Assembly (NCBI RefSeq): GCF_014204515.1
Contig: NZ_JACHLI010000004.1
Span: 62,001-126,000, forward strand
DNA from: Pseudomonas nitroreducens
GTDB lineage: Bacteria > Pseudomonadota > Gammaproteobacteria > Pseudomonadales > Pseudomonadaceae
Reading direction: 5' to 3'
DNA length: 64,000 nt
Position numbers and translations under genes: made by a program. Position 1 is the first letter of the stretch. Every line of letters begins with the position of its first letter. Shown here in pieces: positions 1 to 9,117 of this stretch. The notes beneath the pieces are model-generated. The model had not been told where the DNA came from. It did not search any database and saw nothing but the letters and a program-made list of their open reading frames with translations.

Positions 1-1908
1 GCAGAGACCGCGCTGGAACCGATGCTGATCGGCCGCCTGCTGTCTGCCGATGCGCGCACCGGCATGGTCGCGGTCAGCTTCCTCTTCGACCCCGCCCGCG
101 TCTCCGACCAGACGCTGGACGCCATGGCCGCCGGCAAGGCGCTCAGCGAGAAGTTCAGCCGCGAACACCCTGACCTGCAGGTCGGGCTCTCCGGCTCGGT
201 GGCCCTCGATGATGCCTTCGTCGAAGCCAGCACCTATGACTCCGTTGTGCTGCTGCCGGTGATGGTGGTCGTCCTGCTGGGCATCATCGCCATCTCGATC
301 CGCTCCTTCGCCGGCGCGCTGGCGACCTTCTGCGTGGTGATCCTGGGCACCCTCAGCGCCCTGGGGACCTCGGCGCTGATGGGGATTCCGCTGTCCTCGC
401 CGAGCGTGGCGGCGCCCAACATCATCCTCACCATCGCCTGCTGCGACTGCATCCACCTGTGCTCGGGCATGATGCGCCTGCGCCGCGAAGGACTGAGCCG
501 CCGCGAGGCGGTGTCGGAGATCCTCATCGAGTGCGGCTGGCCGGTGACGCTGACCATGATCACCACCGCCATCGGCTTCCTGTCCATGGTCTTCAGCGCG
601 GTACCGCCGTTCGCGCACCTGGGCGTCATCGTCGCCCTGGGCTCGGTGCTGGCCTGGTTCCTGACCATGACCTTCCTCCCGGCCCTGCTGTGCATCCTGC
701 CCTGGAAGGGCCCGAAGAGCTCGATGCCGGCCGAGATGCTCAGCCTGCGTATCGCCGAGCTGGTCATGAAACGGCCGGGCAAGGTACTGGCCGCTGTCGT
801 GGTGGTTGCCGTGGTGCTCTGCTCGCTGGCTTTCTCCAACACCCTCGACGATCGCTACGTGCGCTACTTCGACCAGAGCTTCGAGTTCCGCCAGGCGACC
901 GACCGCCTCAACCAGGACCTGGGCGGTTTCTACACCCTGGAGTTCTCGCTGGACTCCGGCGAGGCCGACGGCATCACCCAGCCCGAATACCTGAGCGAGG
1001 TGAGTCACTTCGCCGACTGGTTGCGCCAGCAGCCGGGCGTGACCCACGTGCACGGCCTGCCGGACGTGATGATGACGGTGAACCGGGCGATGAACGGCGG
1101 TGGCCAGGACCAGTACCGCCTGCCGGATTCGCGCGACGTCACCGCGCAGTACCTGGCGCTCTACGAGATGTCGCTGCCCTTCGGCATGGACCTGAAGAAC
1201 CAGCTGACCGCCGACAAGCGCTTCACCCGCCTGAGCGTCAGCCTGGGCGACGTTTCCACCGCGTCGATGGCCGATCTGCAGGTGCGTGCCGAGGATTGGG
1301 CGCGGCACAACGCGCCATTGCTCGCTTCCTCGGCGCAGGCCACCGGGACTTCGCTGCTGTTCGCCCATATCGGCAACCGCAATATCCAGGAGATGTACAC
1401 CGGCATCTTCAGCGGCATCCTGGTGGTCTGGGTGATCTTCGCCCTGGCCTTCCGCTCGATCTCCCTGAGCTTCATCGGCACCATCGCCAATACCGTGCCG
1501 TCCCTGGCGACGCTGGGCGCCTGGGCACTGGTCAACGGCGAAGTGGGAATGGCGGTGGCGACCGTGGCTTCGGTCACCTTCGGGGTGATCGTCGACGACA
1601 CCATCCACATGCTGTCGACCTACGCACGCCTGCGCCGGCACGAGAAGCTCTCACCGGAGGATGCCGTGCGCGGCGCCTTCCGCACGGTGGGGCCGGGGAT
1701 GATCGCGATGACCCTGGCGCTCTCCTCGGGCTTCGCCTGCCTGACCTTCTCCGGGTTCCAGATCAACTCCTGGATGGGGCTGATGGCGTCGATGACCATC
1801 CTCATCGCGGTGCTCTTCGACCTGCTGTTCATTCCCGCCGTGCTGCTGGTGTTCGCCAACTGGCAGCGCGCGCGGGGCAAGGCCGACTGGGTCGAGGCGG
1901 CCCGCTGA
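1..1908 (+). CDS. RND superfamily (MMPL-type) exporter, 5' truncated by window edge
   Basis: Inner-membrane proton-driven exporter of the 'predicted exporter of the RND superfamily' type. The frame is open from base 1 through an internal ATG at 22, so the real start lies upstream; about 635 residues are visible against the usual 770-800. Visible are a hydrophobic block of several membrane segments (around nt 240-700), a single TM helix and a soluble periplasmic loop (nt 780-1370), then a second block of segments (nt 1390-1870) holding the D-D-T-I-H motif typical of RND TM4/TM10. This two-fold layout fits MMPL/HAE3 exporters rather than tripartite drug pumps. Substrate is unknown; relatives are implicated in lipid or hydrophobic-compound export. 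It converges on the SDR gene. Family call is firm, function open. Confidence 0.88.
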   Translation, partial: AETALEPMLIGRLLSADARTGMVAVSFLFDPARVSDQTLDAMAAGKALSEKFSREHPDLQVGLSGSVALDDAFVEASTYDSVVLLPVMVVVLLGIIAISIRSFAGALATFCVVILGTLSALGTSALMGIPLSSPSVAAPNIILTIACCDCIHLCSGMMRLRREGLSRREAVSEILIECGWPVTLTMITTAIGFLSMVFSAVPPFAHLGVIVALGSVLAWFLTMTFLPALLCILPWKGPKSSMPAEMLSLRIAELVMKRPGKVLAAVVVVAVVLCSLAFSNTLDDRYVRYFDQSFEFRQATDRLNQDLGGFYTLEFSLDSGEADGITQPEYLSEVSHFADWLRQQPGVTHVHGLPDVMMTVNRAMNGGGQDQYRLPDSRDVTAQYLALYEMSLPFGMDLKNQLTADKRFTRLSVSLGDVSTASMADLQVRAEDWARHNAPLLASSAQATGTSLLFAHIGNRNIQEMYTGIFSGILVVWVIFALAFRSISLSFIGTIANTVPSLATLGAWALVNGEVGMAVATVASVTFGVIVDDTIHMLSTYARLRRHEKLSPEDAVRGAFRTVGPGMIAMTLALSSGFACLTFSGFQINSWMGLMASMTILIAVLFDLLFIPAVLLVFANWQRARGKADWVEAAR

Positions 1909-1926
1909 GCGCCACGCCCACAGCAG

Positions 1927-1960
1927 GAACCCGCGTGTCCCTGGAGGAGCACGCGGGTTC
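1927..1960. terminator. stem-loop between convergent genes
   Basis: An 11-bp perfect stem (GAACCCGCGTG / CACGCGGGTTC) with a 12-base loop sits 19 bases after the exporter stop and 15 bases beyond the convergent SDR stop. There is no clear T-run, so it may act as an mRNA 3'-end stabiliser or a weak bidirectional terminator. Confidence 0.5.
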
Positions 1961-1974
1961 ATGCGTTGTGCGGC

Positions 1975-2748
1975 CTACAGGCTGCTCACCAGGTGCCCGC
2001 CGTCCACGGCGAGCACCGCGCCGGTCATGAAGGCGCCGGCTGCGCTGGCCAGCAGCAGGAAGGGGCCTTCCAGTTCTTGCAGCTGACCCAGGCGGCGCAT
2101 CGGCACCGTGTCGCGGATGTAGGCCTGGCCCTTGTCGCTGTCGAAATAGGCGTCGTTCATTTCGGTCTTGAAATAGCCCGGGGCGATGGCGTTGACCCGC
2201 ACGTCGAAGCGCGCCAGTTCCAGCGCCAGCGACTTGCTCAGCTGCACCACGCCGGCCTTGGCCGCGCAGTAATGGCTGTAGCCGGCGCCCACGCGCAGTC
2301 CGAGGATCGAGGCGATATTGATGATGCTGCCGCCGCGCCCGGCCTTGGCCAGACGCTGCGCGGCGCACTGGGCGACGCGCCAGACGCCATCGAGGTTGGT
2401 GGCGAGCATGCTGCGCCAGTCTTCCTCGCTGATCTCCAGGGCGCGCTGGCCGTTGCCGATGCCGGCGTTGTTGAGCACCACGTCGACCACGCCGAACTGC
2501 GCCTCGGCACTGTCGAAGGCGGCTTCGACGCTGGCGCGGTCGGTCACGTCCAGCGCCACGGCCAGGGCTTCGCCACCGTCGCCTCGAATGGCTTCGGCCA
2601 GCTGCGCCAGGCGCTCGGTACGCCTGGCCGCGAGCACCACGCGGGCGCCGGCACGGGCTGCCACGCGGGCCAGGTGCGCACCGATGCCGCTGGAAGCACC
2701 GGTGACCAGAACAGTCCTGCCGGAGAGGGAGAAGAGGTCGTTGCCCAT
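1975..2748 (-). CDS. SDR family NAD(P)-dependent oxidoreductase
   Basis: Classical short-chain dehydrogenase/reductase of 257 residues, the usual size. The cofactor-binding T-G-A-S-S-G-I-G motif is near residue 17, N-N-A-G follows, the catalytic Ser lies in N-I-A-S-I-L-G and the catalytic pair is Y-C-A-A-K. The A-A-R-R stretch after the second beta strand suggests NADP preference (inference). The start is the ATG at 2748 because an AAGGTG ribosome site lies just upstream; the open frame continues to 3054 but through a terminator hairpin, so a longer protein is unlikely. Substrate cannot be read from sequence; the fold covers 3-oxoacyl-ACP reductases and many alcohol dehydrogenases. Apparently monocistronic. 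Confidence 0.9.
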   Translation of the reverse strand: MGNDLFSLSGRTVLVTGASSGIGAHLARVAARAGARVVLAARRTERLAQLAEAIRGDGGEALAVALDVTDRASVEAAFDSAEAQFGVVDVVLNNAGIGNGQRALEISEEDWRSMLATNLDGVWRVAQCAAQRLAKAGRGGSIINIASILGLRVGAGYSHYCAAKAGVVQLSKSLALELARFDVRVNAIAPGYFKTEMNDAYFDSDKGQAYIRDTVPMRRLGQLQELEGPFLLLASAAGAFMTGAVLAVDGGHLVSSL

Positions 2749-2860
2749 GGCTGCACCTTGTTCGTCAGAGCGGAATCGCTGAGCGCCAAGGGTAGCCCGA
2801 GGCGCCCTCAGGGGCGTGCAGAGGACGCCATTCGCGTGGCTGATGACTGTGCCTGTACAG

Positions 2861-2960
2861 CATGGGTATCGCCCAGGCTCCAAACCATCCTGCGTTTGTG
2901 CTCCGACCTCACGGGGGAGTGAAACGTAGGATGGTGTGGAGCGAAGCGATACCCATCGAT
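2861..2960. repeat. inverted pair of GTAGGATGG...GCGATACCCATC elements
   Basis: The right arm (2925-2960) reads CGTAGGATGGTGTGGAGCGA then AGCGATACCCATC; the left arm (2861-2896) is a diverged reverse complement beginning CATGGGTATCGCC. The same element recurs near 38445-38526, 44949-45026 and 45886-45920, so this is a dispersed intergenic repeat, here upstream of the SDR gene. Confidence 0.75.
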
Positions 2961-3019
2961 AAGCGCGACATGCCCGCGATTGCGTGCAATGTCGTCGAGA
3001 CAGATGCAGGCCGGAAACG

Positions 3020-3048
3020 AAAAAGCCCGGCACAAGGCCGGGCTTTTT
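3020..3048 (-). terminator. Rho-independent terminator of the amidotransferase gene
   Basis: GCCCGG...CCGGGC stem flanked by AAAAA on the left and TTTTT on the right, 19 bases past the stop of the minus-strand amidotransferase gene. The symmetrical A/T runs would allow bidirectional use. Confidence 0.85.
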
Positions 3049-3066
3049 CATCACGCTCGAAGCGAA

Positions 3067-3870
3067 TCAGGCAGCCAGTGCGCGGCTCTGCTTCTTCTTC
3101 ACCTGGGCGCGGCAGGCATCGCCGAACGCCTGGAAGATCTTCACCGAGTCGGGGTTCTTCGCCGCCTGCCATTCCGGGTGCCACTGCACCGCGAAGAGGA
3201 AGGGCGAGAGGGTCGGGGCGTGGATGGCTTCGACCAGGCCGTCTTCGGCGTGGGCGATGGCTTCGATGCCCTTGCCCAGGTTCTTCAGGCCCTGGCCATG
3301 CAGCGAGTTGACGCGGATCTCGTCACCCAGCAGCTGCTGCAGCCAGCTGCCCGGAATCGGGCGAACGCCATGGACCTGGCTGTACTGCACCTCGACCGGG
3401 TCTTCGGGATTCTCGCGATGGTCATTGAAGCCGGGCTCGGCGTAGACCTTCTGGTAGATATCGCCGCCCAGGGCCACGTTGATTTCCTGCATGCCGCGGC
3501 ACACGCCGAAGATCGGCAGGCCACGAGCGATGGCGGCCTTGATCAGCGGGATGTCGAAGTTGTCGCGGTCCTTGTCCTGGCCCTTGCCGGGAGTTTCGTT
3601 CTCCTGGCCATACAGGGTCGGATCGATGTTGCTGCCGGCGCCGGTGAGGTACACGCCGTCGGCCATGTCCAGGTACTGCTCGAGGTCTTCGATGCCGCAG
3701 CAGGTGGGAACCAGTACCGGCACGCAATCGGACTGTTCGACCAGGGGCACGATGTATTTGTGGGTCATTACCTGATAGTCGTGGCCTTTGCGCTCTTGGC
3801 TGCCCATGGACATCAGGACGACAGGTTTGCGGAGAGTCTGTTTCTTGTTGCCAATGTTGCTGTTGGACAT
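3067..3870 (-). CDS. class I glutamine amidotransferase, gamma-glutamyl-GABA hydrolase (PuuD/SpuA-like)
   Basis: Cytoplasmic peptidase-C26 hydrolase, 267 residues. The nucleophile elbow is G-V-C-R-G-M-Q and the His-Glu pair is in V-Q-W-H-P-E-W, so the triad is complete. Family members release glutamate from gamma-glutamyl-GABA in the gamma-glutamylated polyamine route; Pseudomonas has several paralogues (SpuA, PauD), and this one could be any of them. ATG at 3870 is preceded by AAAGGTGAC, a good ribosome site. No polyamine genes adjoin it here, so the substrate is inferred from family alone. It has its own terminator and a long AT-rich upstream region, so it is probably transcribed alone. Confidence 0.82.
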   Translation of the reverse strand: MSNSNIGNKKQTLRKPVVLMSMGSQERKGHDYQVMTHKYIVPLVEQSDCVPVLVPTCCGIEDLEQYLDMADGVYLTGAGSNIDPTLYGQENETPGKGQDKDRDNFDIPLIKAAIARGLPIFGVCRGMQEINVALGGDIYQKVYAEPGFNDHRENPEDPVEVQYSQVHGVRPIPGSWLQQLLGDEIRVNSLHGQGLKNLGKGIEAIAHAEDGLVEAIHAPTLSPFLFAVQWHPEWQAAKNPDSVKIFQAFGDACRAQVKKKQSRALAA

Positions 3871-4255
3871 ATGTCACCTTTGGACGGGCTGCAGCCCATC
3901 GTTTTTGTGCAGGCGCGCAGCGGGAAAGGCGCGCTACCTGAGGTTCCGAGCACTGCCGGGAGCGCACAGAAGGCGATGATTCCCGGTCGAAACCTGTCTC
4001 ACAGCCTGCCAGAGCCGTTAAATATGTCAAACGAAATCGCTGCGGGGCGTCAAAAATAATGGCCGAAAGACTGTCGGACAATATTTTCAATTCATTGATT
4101 TAAAAGTATTTTTCCTAATAGCTTGGACTGCTTAAAAGTCCATTATTTAAAACGATTGGCGTTTTTAGTGAAAAATTCTGCACATTTTTTCACGGATGCC
4201 GTGCAGGATTCACCACAAGCCCACCCGCGGCGCGCTCTGCTCCGCGGGTTTGCCC
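3871..4255. promoter_or_regulatory. AT-rich intergenic region upstream of the amidotransferase gene
   Basis: This 385-base stretch has no supported gene. From about 4020 to 4200 it is strikingly AT-rich for this genome, with several TATTTT/TTTAAAA-like tracts, and probably carries the amidotransferase promoter. A hairpin with arms ACCCGCGG/CCGCGGGT at 4223-4249, just past the cyclase stop, may end the cyclase transcript. Exact promoter elements cannot be assigned. Confidence 0.4.
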
Positions 4256-5926
4256 TCAATGGCACTCGATGCGGTTGCGGCCGTTCTGCTTGGCCCGGTA
4301 CAGCGCGCTGTCGCTGCGCGACAGGGCGGCACCGGCATTGCCGTCGGCCGGCTCCAGGGTCGCCACGCCGATGCTGATGGTCAGCGGGATGCGCTGGCCG
4401 GCCTGCATCAGCGGCTGGTCGGCCAGTTGCTGCTGCAGGCGCTGGGCGAAGGTCTGCGCACTGGCGATGTCGGCATCGCCGAGCACCACGGCGAACTCCT
4501 CGCCGCCCATGCGCCCGGCAAAGTCGATGCGGCGGATGGCGCGCGCGAGGATGCCGGCGAAGTGGCGTAGCGCTTCGTCGCCGACGGCATGGCCCCAGCG
4601 GTCGTTGATCGACTTGAAGTGGTCGATGTCGCACATCAGGATCGCCGCGCTACGTTCGACGCAGCGCTGCACGCGGCCCAGCTCGGCCTCGATCAGGTGC
4701 ATGAAGTGGCCGCGGTTGGGCAGTTGGGTGAGGTAATCGGTGGTGGCCAGCAGCTGCAGTTCGGCTTCGATGCGCTTGCGCTCGGTGATGTCGGTGATGA
4801 AGCCGTGCCAGATCAGGCTGTCATCCTCCAGGCGCTTGGGGTGTGCATTGCCCTGGCGCCAGAACACTCCGCGCTCGGGAATCACCACGCGGTATTCGTG
4901 GCGCCAGGGCTGCATGCGCGCGGCGGAGTTCTCCAGGGAGGCCAGGCACGCCGCCAGGTCCTCGGGGTGAATCACCTGGCGCAGGAAGCTGGAGTCGCCG
5001 CGCACCTGTTCCGGCCGCACGCCATAGATGTCCAGCACACCGGCGCTGACGTAAGGGAAGGTGCCGGTGCCGTCGGGCAGGCGGCGGAACTGGAAGACCA
5101 TCCCGGGGATTTCGTTGGTCAGGTCGGTGAGCAGCTGCACGCTCTCGCGCAGCTGTTCGGCGACTTCGCGCAGGGCGGTGATGTCGGTGGTGGTGCCGAG
5201 CATGCGCAGGGCGTTGCCGGCGGCGTCGCGCTCAACCACCTTGCCGCGGCTGCAGACCCAGATGTAGTGGCCGTCCTTGTGCTGCAGGCGGTGCTCCACC
5301 TCGTAGGACTCGCTGCGACCCTCGAAGTGGTCGCGCATGGTCGCCTGCACGTAACCCAGGTCATCCGGGTGGACGCGGGTGTAGGCGTCCTCGATGCGCC
5401 CGCCGATCTCGTCGTCGGCATAGCCGAGCAGGGATTTCCAGGCGCTGGAGTAGTGAATTTCGCCGCTGGGTACGTGGCGGTCCCAGATGCCGGTGCCGCT
5501 GCCGGCCACCGCCAGGGTCAGCCGGCGTTCGTTTTCCCGGCGCGGTGCGCGCAGATGTTCGAACAGCGCTTCGCCCAGCTTGAGGACATCACGCAGCAGC
5601 GCCTGCTGGGTTTCGTCGAGCTGGCGTTCGTCAGGGGCCAGCAACAGCAGCCGGGCCTGGGGGAATCCTTCCTCGTCGTGCAGGGTCTCGCTGGCCAGCA
5701 GGAACAGGCTACGGCCCTGATGGCACAGGGGGCTGGCGGCGGCAGGCAGGGAGAGCAGGGTGGCCAGCGACAGCGCGCCGGCAGCGTCGATGCCGCTCTG
5801 GCCCAGCAGTTGGCCACGCAGATCGATGAGCAGGGCGACGCAATCGCCACCGGCATGGCGGGCGAGACGCAGCAGGCTGTCGTAGTGCCCGTACTCCTTC
5901 ACCCCAGGTTCACTGGAAGTTCGCAT
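4256..5926 (-). CDS. PAS-PAS-GGDEF diguanylate cyclase
   Basis: Predicted cytoplasmic diguanylate cyclase, 556 residues, making c-di-GMP from two GTP. An N-terminal segment of about 130 residues matches no domain I can name with confidence; two PAS domains with PAC ends follow (about 132-258 and 265-385, the second ending I-T-D-I-T-E-R-K-R). The GGDEF domain carries G-G-E-E-F at 474-478, a catalytically competent signature. R-R-I-D lies exactly five residues before it, so the allosteric inhibitory I-site is intact. No membrane segment is obvious, so the PAS domains probably sense an internal cue (redox, oxygen or ligand; unknown). Start ATG at 5926 has only a weak ribosome site and is the least certain point. 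Stands alone between unrelated genes. Confidence 0.9.
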   Translation of the reverse strand: MRTSSEPGVKEYGHYDSLLRLARHAGGDCVALLIDLRGQLLGQSGIDAAGALSLATLLSLPAAASPLCHQGRSLFLLASETLHDEEGFPQARLLLLAPDERQLDETQQALLRDVLKLGEALFEHLRAPRRENERRLTLAVAGSGTGIWDRHVPSGEIHYSSAWKSLLGYADDEIGGRIEDAYTRVHPDDLGYVQATMRDHFEGRSESYEVEHRLQHKDGHYIWVCSRGKVVERDAAGNALRMLGTTTDITALREVAEQLRESVQLLTDLTNEIPGMVFQFRRLPDGTGTFPYVSAGVLDIYGVRPEQVRGDSSFLRQVIHPEDLAACLASLENSAARMQPWRHEYRVVIPERGVFWRQGNAHPKRLEDDSLIWHGFITDITERKRIEAELQLLATTDYLTQLPNRGHFMHLIEAELGRVQRCVERSAAILMCDIDHFKSINDRWGHAVGDEALRHFAGILARAIRRIDFAGRMGGEEFAVVLGDADIASAQTFAQRLQQQLADQPLMQAGQRIPLTISIGVATLEPADGNAGAALSRSDSALYRAKQNGRNRIECH

Positions 5927-6115
5927 CCGATAGCAGCTTCTTCAACGGAGGATGGGCGTGTTTCTCTACCCTGGGTCCGCGCCGGCATGCGGCAGGCGGA
6001 CGCAGGTGGCTTTATGAAATCACGGGCGGGCGAGCCGCCACAATCTCTCCCTGCATCGGCGGCGACGAGCGTGCACCGGCAGCCGCCGCCCGGAGCAGGC
6101 GGCGGGCAGGCGCCG

Positions 6116-6460
6116 TCAGTTGATCAGTTGGTCGATCAGCACGGCGTTGGTGTAGATCAGGCTGCCATCGCTGGCCCGATGCCCGACCAGGTGGAACTGG
6201 CCACGGTGTTCGACGCCGCCCAGGTATACGCGGAACATGCAGTCGGCCAGCGGGCCGTAGCCTTCGGGCATCTGCAGCTCGAGGGTGTTGAGGTCGGCGT
6301 CGACCATCATTTCCCTCTGGTCGTTTTCCTGCAGGTACACCTCGGCCTGTTCCAGGTGCAGGCGGTCTGCATCGGTGAGGTTGAAGCGGATGTCTTCCAG
6401 CGGGGTGGGTTTCTGCTCGGCGGTGGTCTTGCACCAGCCTTCCAGCGTCATGGCGCTCAT
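6116..6460 (-). CDS. conserved hypothetical protein, 114 residues
   Basis: Small soluble acidic protein that I do not recognise. ATG at 6460 was chosen because a GGAGG ribosome site lies eight bases upstream; the frame extends to 6637 but runs through a terminator, so the shorter form is preferred. The product has no signal peptide or TM helix and contains a leucine/acid-rich stretch (L-E-Q-A-E-V-Y-L-Q-E-N-D). The C-terminal half is beta-rich with G-Q-F-H-L-V-G-H-R. Codon use looks native. It lies downstream of the porin gene on the same strand but separated by a terminator, so it is probably its own transcript. Confidence 0.7.
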   Translation of the reverse strand: MSAMTLEGWCKTTAEQKPTPLEDIRFNLTDADRLHLEQAEVYLQENDQREMMVDADLNTLELQMPEGYGPLADCMFRVYLGGVEHRGQFHLVGHRASDGSLIYTNAVLIDQLIN

Positions 6461-6576
6461 CTGGGGTGCCTCCTTCGCTGCGGACGGAAATGCCGCGTCG
6501 TCGAAGGGTTGGACCGGCGCGTTCGGCCAATCGATCAGTTTTTGTGCAGATCGCCTGCACGGATGAAACCGGGAGC

Positions 6577-6606
6577 ATAAAAAAAGCCGCTCCAGGGGAG
6601 CGGCTC
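6577..6606 (-). terminator. Rho-independent terminator
   Basis: AAAAAAA on the left followed by stem AGCCGCTCC / GGAGCGGCT with a four-base loop. The U-run is on the minus-strand transcript, so it stops transcription leaving the porin gene before the small gene ending at 6116. Confidence 0.75.
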
Positions 6607-6770
6607 GAAGGACGTCGAAGGAGCAATCACATATCAACGTCAGGAGTTGCCTTCCGCAGGGAAAGTGCGGAAGCGGGAAGATGGCGTAATTCTAGAAAGT
6701 TGCCGCGATGGGATATACCGCCATTCCGGGAAGAGACTATCTGCATGGGCGTAATAATCTCATCCGGAGG

Positions 6771-6806
6771 TGGGGCAAACTTTCAGACGAATCCGAAAGT
6801 TGCCCC
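6771..6806. repeat. near-perfect inverted repeat downstream of porin
   Basis: TGGGGCAAACTTTC and GAAAGTTGCCCCA form long arms with a single-base bulge around an eleven-base spacer, 33 bases past the porin stop. It lacks a T-run; likely an mRNA 3' stem-loop or a protein site. Confidence 0.55.
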
Positions 6807-6838
6807 ATTCGATTATTCAGCCGGATATCCGCGCTGAA

Positions 6839-8167
6839 TCAGAGGATCGACAGCGGGTATTCGACGATCAGGCGCAGTTCGTTGTTGTCGGCTTCGCCCT
6901 GGTCGGCGTTGGCGCGGTGGAAGGCCTGGCGCATGCGCAGGGTCAGGTCCTTGGCCGGGCCGCCCTGGACCACGTACTTGGCTTCCAGGTCGGTCTCGTG
7001 GTGGCTGCCGTCGTCGCCGTACATCCCGGCGTAGGCGCCGTCGGCGTCGGCATGGCTGCCGTCGATGCCGGTACCGTTGATGTAACGGGCCATGAAGCTC
7101 AGGCCCGGCACGCCGTAGGTGTCCATCGCCAAGTCGTAGCGGACCTGCCAGGAGCGCTCGCCCGGACCGTTGAAGTCGGAGTACTGCACGGAGTTGGCGA
7201 GGAACACCGAGTCACCGGTGGCGCCGTCGCCGTCGTCGCCGAAGCCGACATAGTCGAACGGGGTGTCGCCGTGAACCTTCTGGTAGGCCAGGGTGACGGT
7301 GTGCGCCTGCAGGAAGGAGTAGGCGGCTGCCAGCGACCAGGTGGTGTTGCTGATCTCGCCGGCCTTGGCCTGACCTTCATCGTTGGTGCGGTAGATGTTG
7401 AAGTCGAAGGCCAGCGACTGGTCGTCGGCCACCGGCAGCACCCAGTTCAGGTTGCCGTAGTACTGGCGCCAGATGTCCTTGAACTCCGAGCCGTACAGCG
7501 AAAGGCTGAGGTTGTCGTTGATCGCGTACTTGCCGCCGAGGAAGTCGACGTCGCTGGTTTCCACGCCAGCGTAGGCCGCCCACAGGCCGCCATCGCGAGC
7601 GGTGGTGACCGGGCTGGTGCCGGAGGTGAAGTGGCCGGCTTCCAGGTCCAGGCCGTCGATCTCGCTGCTCAGCAGGTTGAAGCCCGAAGCGGTCTGCGGG
7701 ATCAGGCGGGTGCCGCCGGCGGCGAACACCGGAGCGGTCGGCTGCATGTCGCCGAATTTCAGCTCGGTCTTGGAGATGCGCACCTTCAGCGCGCCGCCGG
7801 CCTTGCCGTAGTCGTCGTCCGGCTTGCCGTCGTTGCCCACCGGCAGGTTGCCGGTGCCCGCGCGGCCACGGCCGGCGTCGAGCTTGATGCCCAGATAGCC
7901 GAAGGCATCCACGCCGAAGCCGACGGTGCCCTGGGTGTAGCCGGAGGAGAAGTTGGCCAGGAAGCCCTGGGTCCAGTCGCGGTTGTCGCCCGCGCCGTTC
8001 TTGCCGTCATGGTCGTAGTACTGGTTGCGCAGCAGGACGTCGAGCTTGGCGTCCTCGACGAAGCCCTTGGCATCGGCCTGATCGGTGACAAAGGCTTCGG
8101 CGCTGGCGAACTGGCTGGCGGCGGCGGAAACAGCGAGCACGATGGCGCTGCGTTTGAGGTGCTTCAT
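6839..8167 (-). CDS. OprD family outer-membrane porin
   Basis: Outer-membrane substrate-specific channel, 442 residues, the usual OprD-family size. ATG at 8167 opens a standard signal peptide (basic M-K-H-L-K-R, hydrophobic core, cut after A-S-A near residue 23). The mature part opens with the family-like F-V-E-D-A-K-L-D-V-L-L-R-N, continues with alternating amphipathic strands (Y-Y-D-H-D, G-L-W-A-A-Y-A-G) and ends in an aromatic-poor strand V-E-Y-P-L-S-I-L. OprD relatives take up basic amino acids (OccD) or carboxylates (OccK); which class this belongs to cannot be decided by eye. Ribosome site AGGGGC is modest. Divergent from ridA across about 450 bases. Confidence 0.9.
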   Translation of the reverse strand: MKHLKRSAIVLAVSAAASQFASAEAFVTDQADAKGFVEDAKLDVLLRNQYYDHDGKNGAGDNRDWTQGFLANFSSGYTQGTVGFGVDAFGYLGIKLDAGRGRAGTGNLPVGNDGKPDDDYGKAGGALKVRISKTELKFGDMQPTAPVFAAGGTRLIPQTASGFNLLSSEIDGLDLEAGHFTSGTSPVTTARDGGLWAAYAGVETSDVDFLGGKYAINDNLSLSLYGSEFKDIWRQYYGNLNWVLPVADDQSLAFDFNIYRTNDEGQAKAGEISNTTWSLAAAYSFLQAHTVTLAYQKVHGDTPFDYVGFGDDGDGATGDSVFLANSVQYSDFNGPGERSWQVRYDLAMDTYGVPGLSFMARYINGTGIDGSHADADGAYAGMYGDDGSHHETDLEAKYVVQGGPAKDLTLRMRQAFHRANADQGEADNNELRLIVEYPLSIL

Positions 8168-8618
8168 GGATATTGCCCCTAGAGTCTTGGAGGACCGGCT
8201 CGATTGAGGTGCGTGAGAGCCGGACGTTTTTATAGGCAGGCACAATGAATCCGGACATGGTTTGACCACGGCGGAAAGTCGCAGGAAGTTGCGTTGGCAT
8301 TGTTGCAGTTAACTGGCTTTGAATTCCCCCGCGAATTGCTCCAGACGCGGAAGAGCCGACGTCATAATGCCCAAAGAGTTCGCCGTTTAAATAACGGATT
8401 ATGAAAAGGTCTATGTCCCATATTGTAATAATCCGGACTTTCGGCGAGCGGATGAAAGTCGTTCGGAAGTTCTACCGATCAATGGGATATCACTGTTTCC
8501 GTGGGCTGCGGGCACGGTGACATGGCGCTCGTCGGCGCGATGCGGCTAAGCTGCGCGACCTGGCCGCCGCGCCCCATGCGGCGACCTGCCCCATTCACCG
8601 ACAGCAGAGATTTGTCCA
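8168..8618. promoter_or_regulatory. divergent intergenic region, porin / ridA
   Basis: This 451-base region carries no gene I can support. AT-rich around 8390-8480, it contains an 8-bp perfect inverted repeat CGGATTAT ... ATAATCCG (8395-8402 and 8428-8435), a candidate regulator site. Both promoters should lie here; -35/-10 assignment is not secure. Confidence 0.45.
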
Positions 8619-8996
8619 ATGACGCCTACCTTCATCCCCGACGCGGATCCCGAATCCATCTCCTCCGACGTTGCCGGTTTCGGCGGCCTGCTGGTATCCA
8701 CGCAGATCCCCACCCTGGAAGACGGCAGCCTGGAGCTGGGCGACATCACCGCCCAGAGCGAAGCCACCCTGCGCAGCCTGCAGGTCGCCCTGGAAAAGGC
8801 CGGCAGCGGCCTGGACCACGTGCTGCACCTGACCATCTACCTCACCCGCATGGCCGACCGCGCGGCGTTCAACGAGGTGTACTGCCGCTTCTTTGCCAAG
8901 CCTTACCCGGTGCGTGCTGCCGTGGGCATTTCCGAGCTGGCGGTGGAAGGCATGAAGGTGGAAGTCACCGCGATTGCGGCCAAGCGCGCGAGCTGA
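8619..8996 (+). CDS. RidA family (YjgF/YER057c/UK114) protein
   Basis: Predicted cytoplasmic enamine/imine deaminase, 125 residues, expected length. RidA proteins are trimers that hydrolyse 2-aminoacrylate and related imines, protecting PLP enzymes. Family features seen: G-G-L-L-V-S-T-Q-I-P near residue 22, the conserved Arg in P-V-R-A-A-V-G and the Glu in K-V-E-V-T-A-I-A near the C-terminus, which position the substrate carboxylate and water. It is a divergent member, so the substrate may differ from archetypal RidA. It has a terminator right after it and no partner gene on the same strand. Confidence 0.88.
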   Translation: MTPTFIPDADPESISSDVAGFGGLLVSTQIPTLEDGSLELGDITAQSEATLRSLQVALEKAGSGLDHVLHLTIYLTRMADRAAFNEVYCRFFAKPYPVRAAVGISELAVEGMKVEVTAIAAKRAS

Positions 8997-9017
8997 TCGT
9001 CCCGCTTTTGTAGGATC

Positions 9018-9043
9018 GGGCCGCTTTGCGGCCCTTTTCTTTT
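9018..9043 (+). terminator. Rho-independent terminator of ridA
   Basis: GGGCCGC-TTT-GCGGCCC stem followed by TTTTCTTTT, 22 bases after the ridA stop. Confidence 0.9.
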
Positions 9044-9117
9044 GCCGCCGCTGCGCTCTACTCGTCATCGCCTCATGAATCCGACCCGCTCCTATCGGCT
9101 ATATCTGCGCAGGGATC

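Noticed and set aside
459..2030. Long frame overlapping the RND exporter
   Set aside because: Composition is Arg/Pro/Gly-rich without hydrophobic segments; frame shadow of the exporter gene.
2749..3054. N-terminal extension of the SDR gene
   Set aside because: It would translate through a Rho-independent terminator and a dispersed repeat; a good ribosome site supports ATG 2748.
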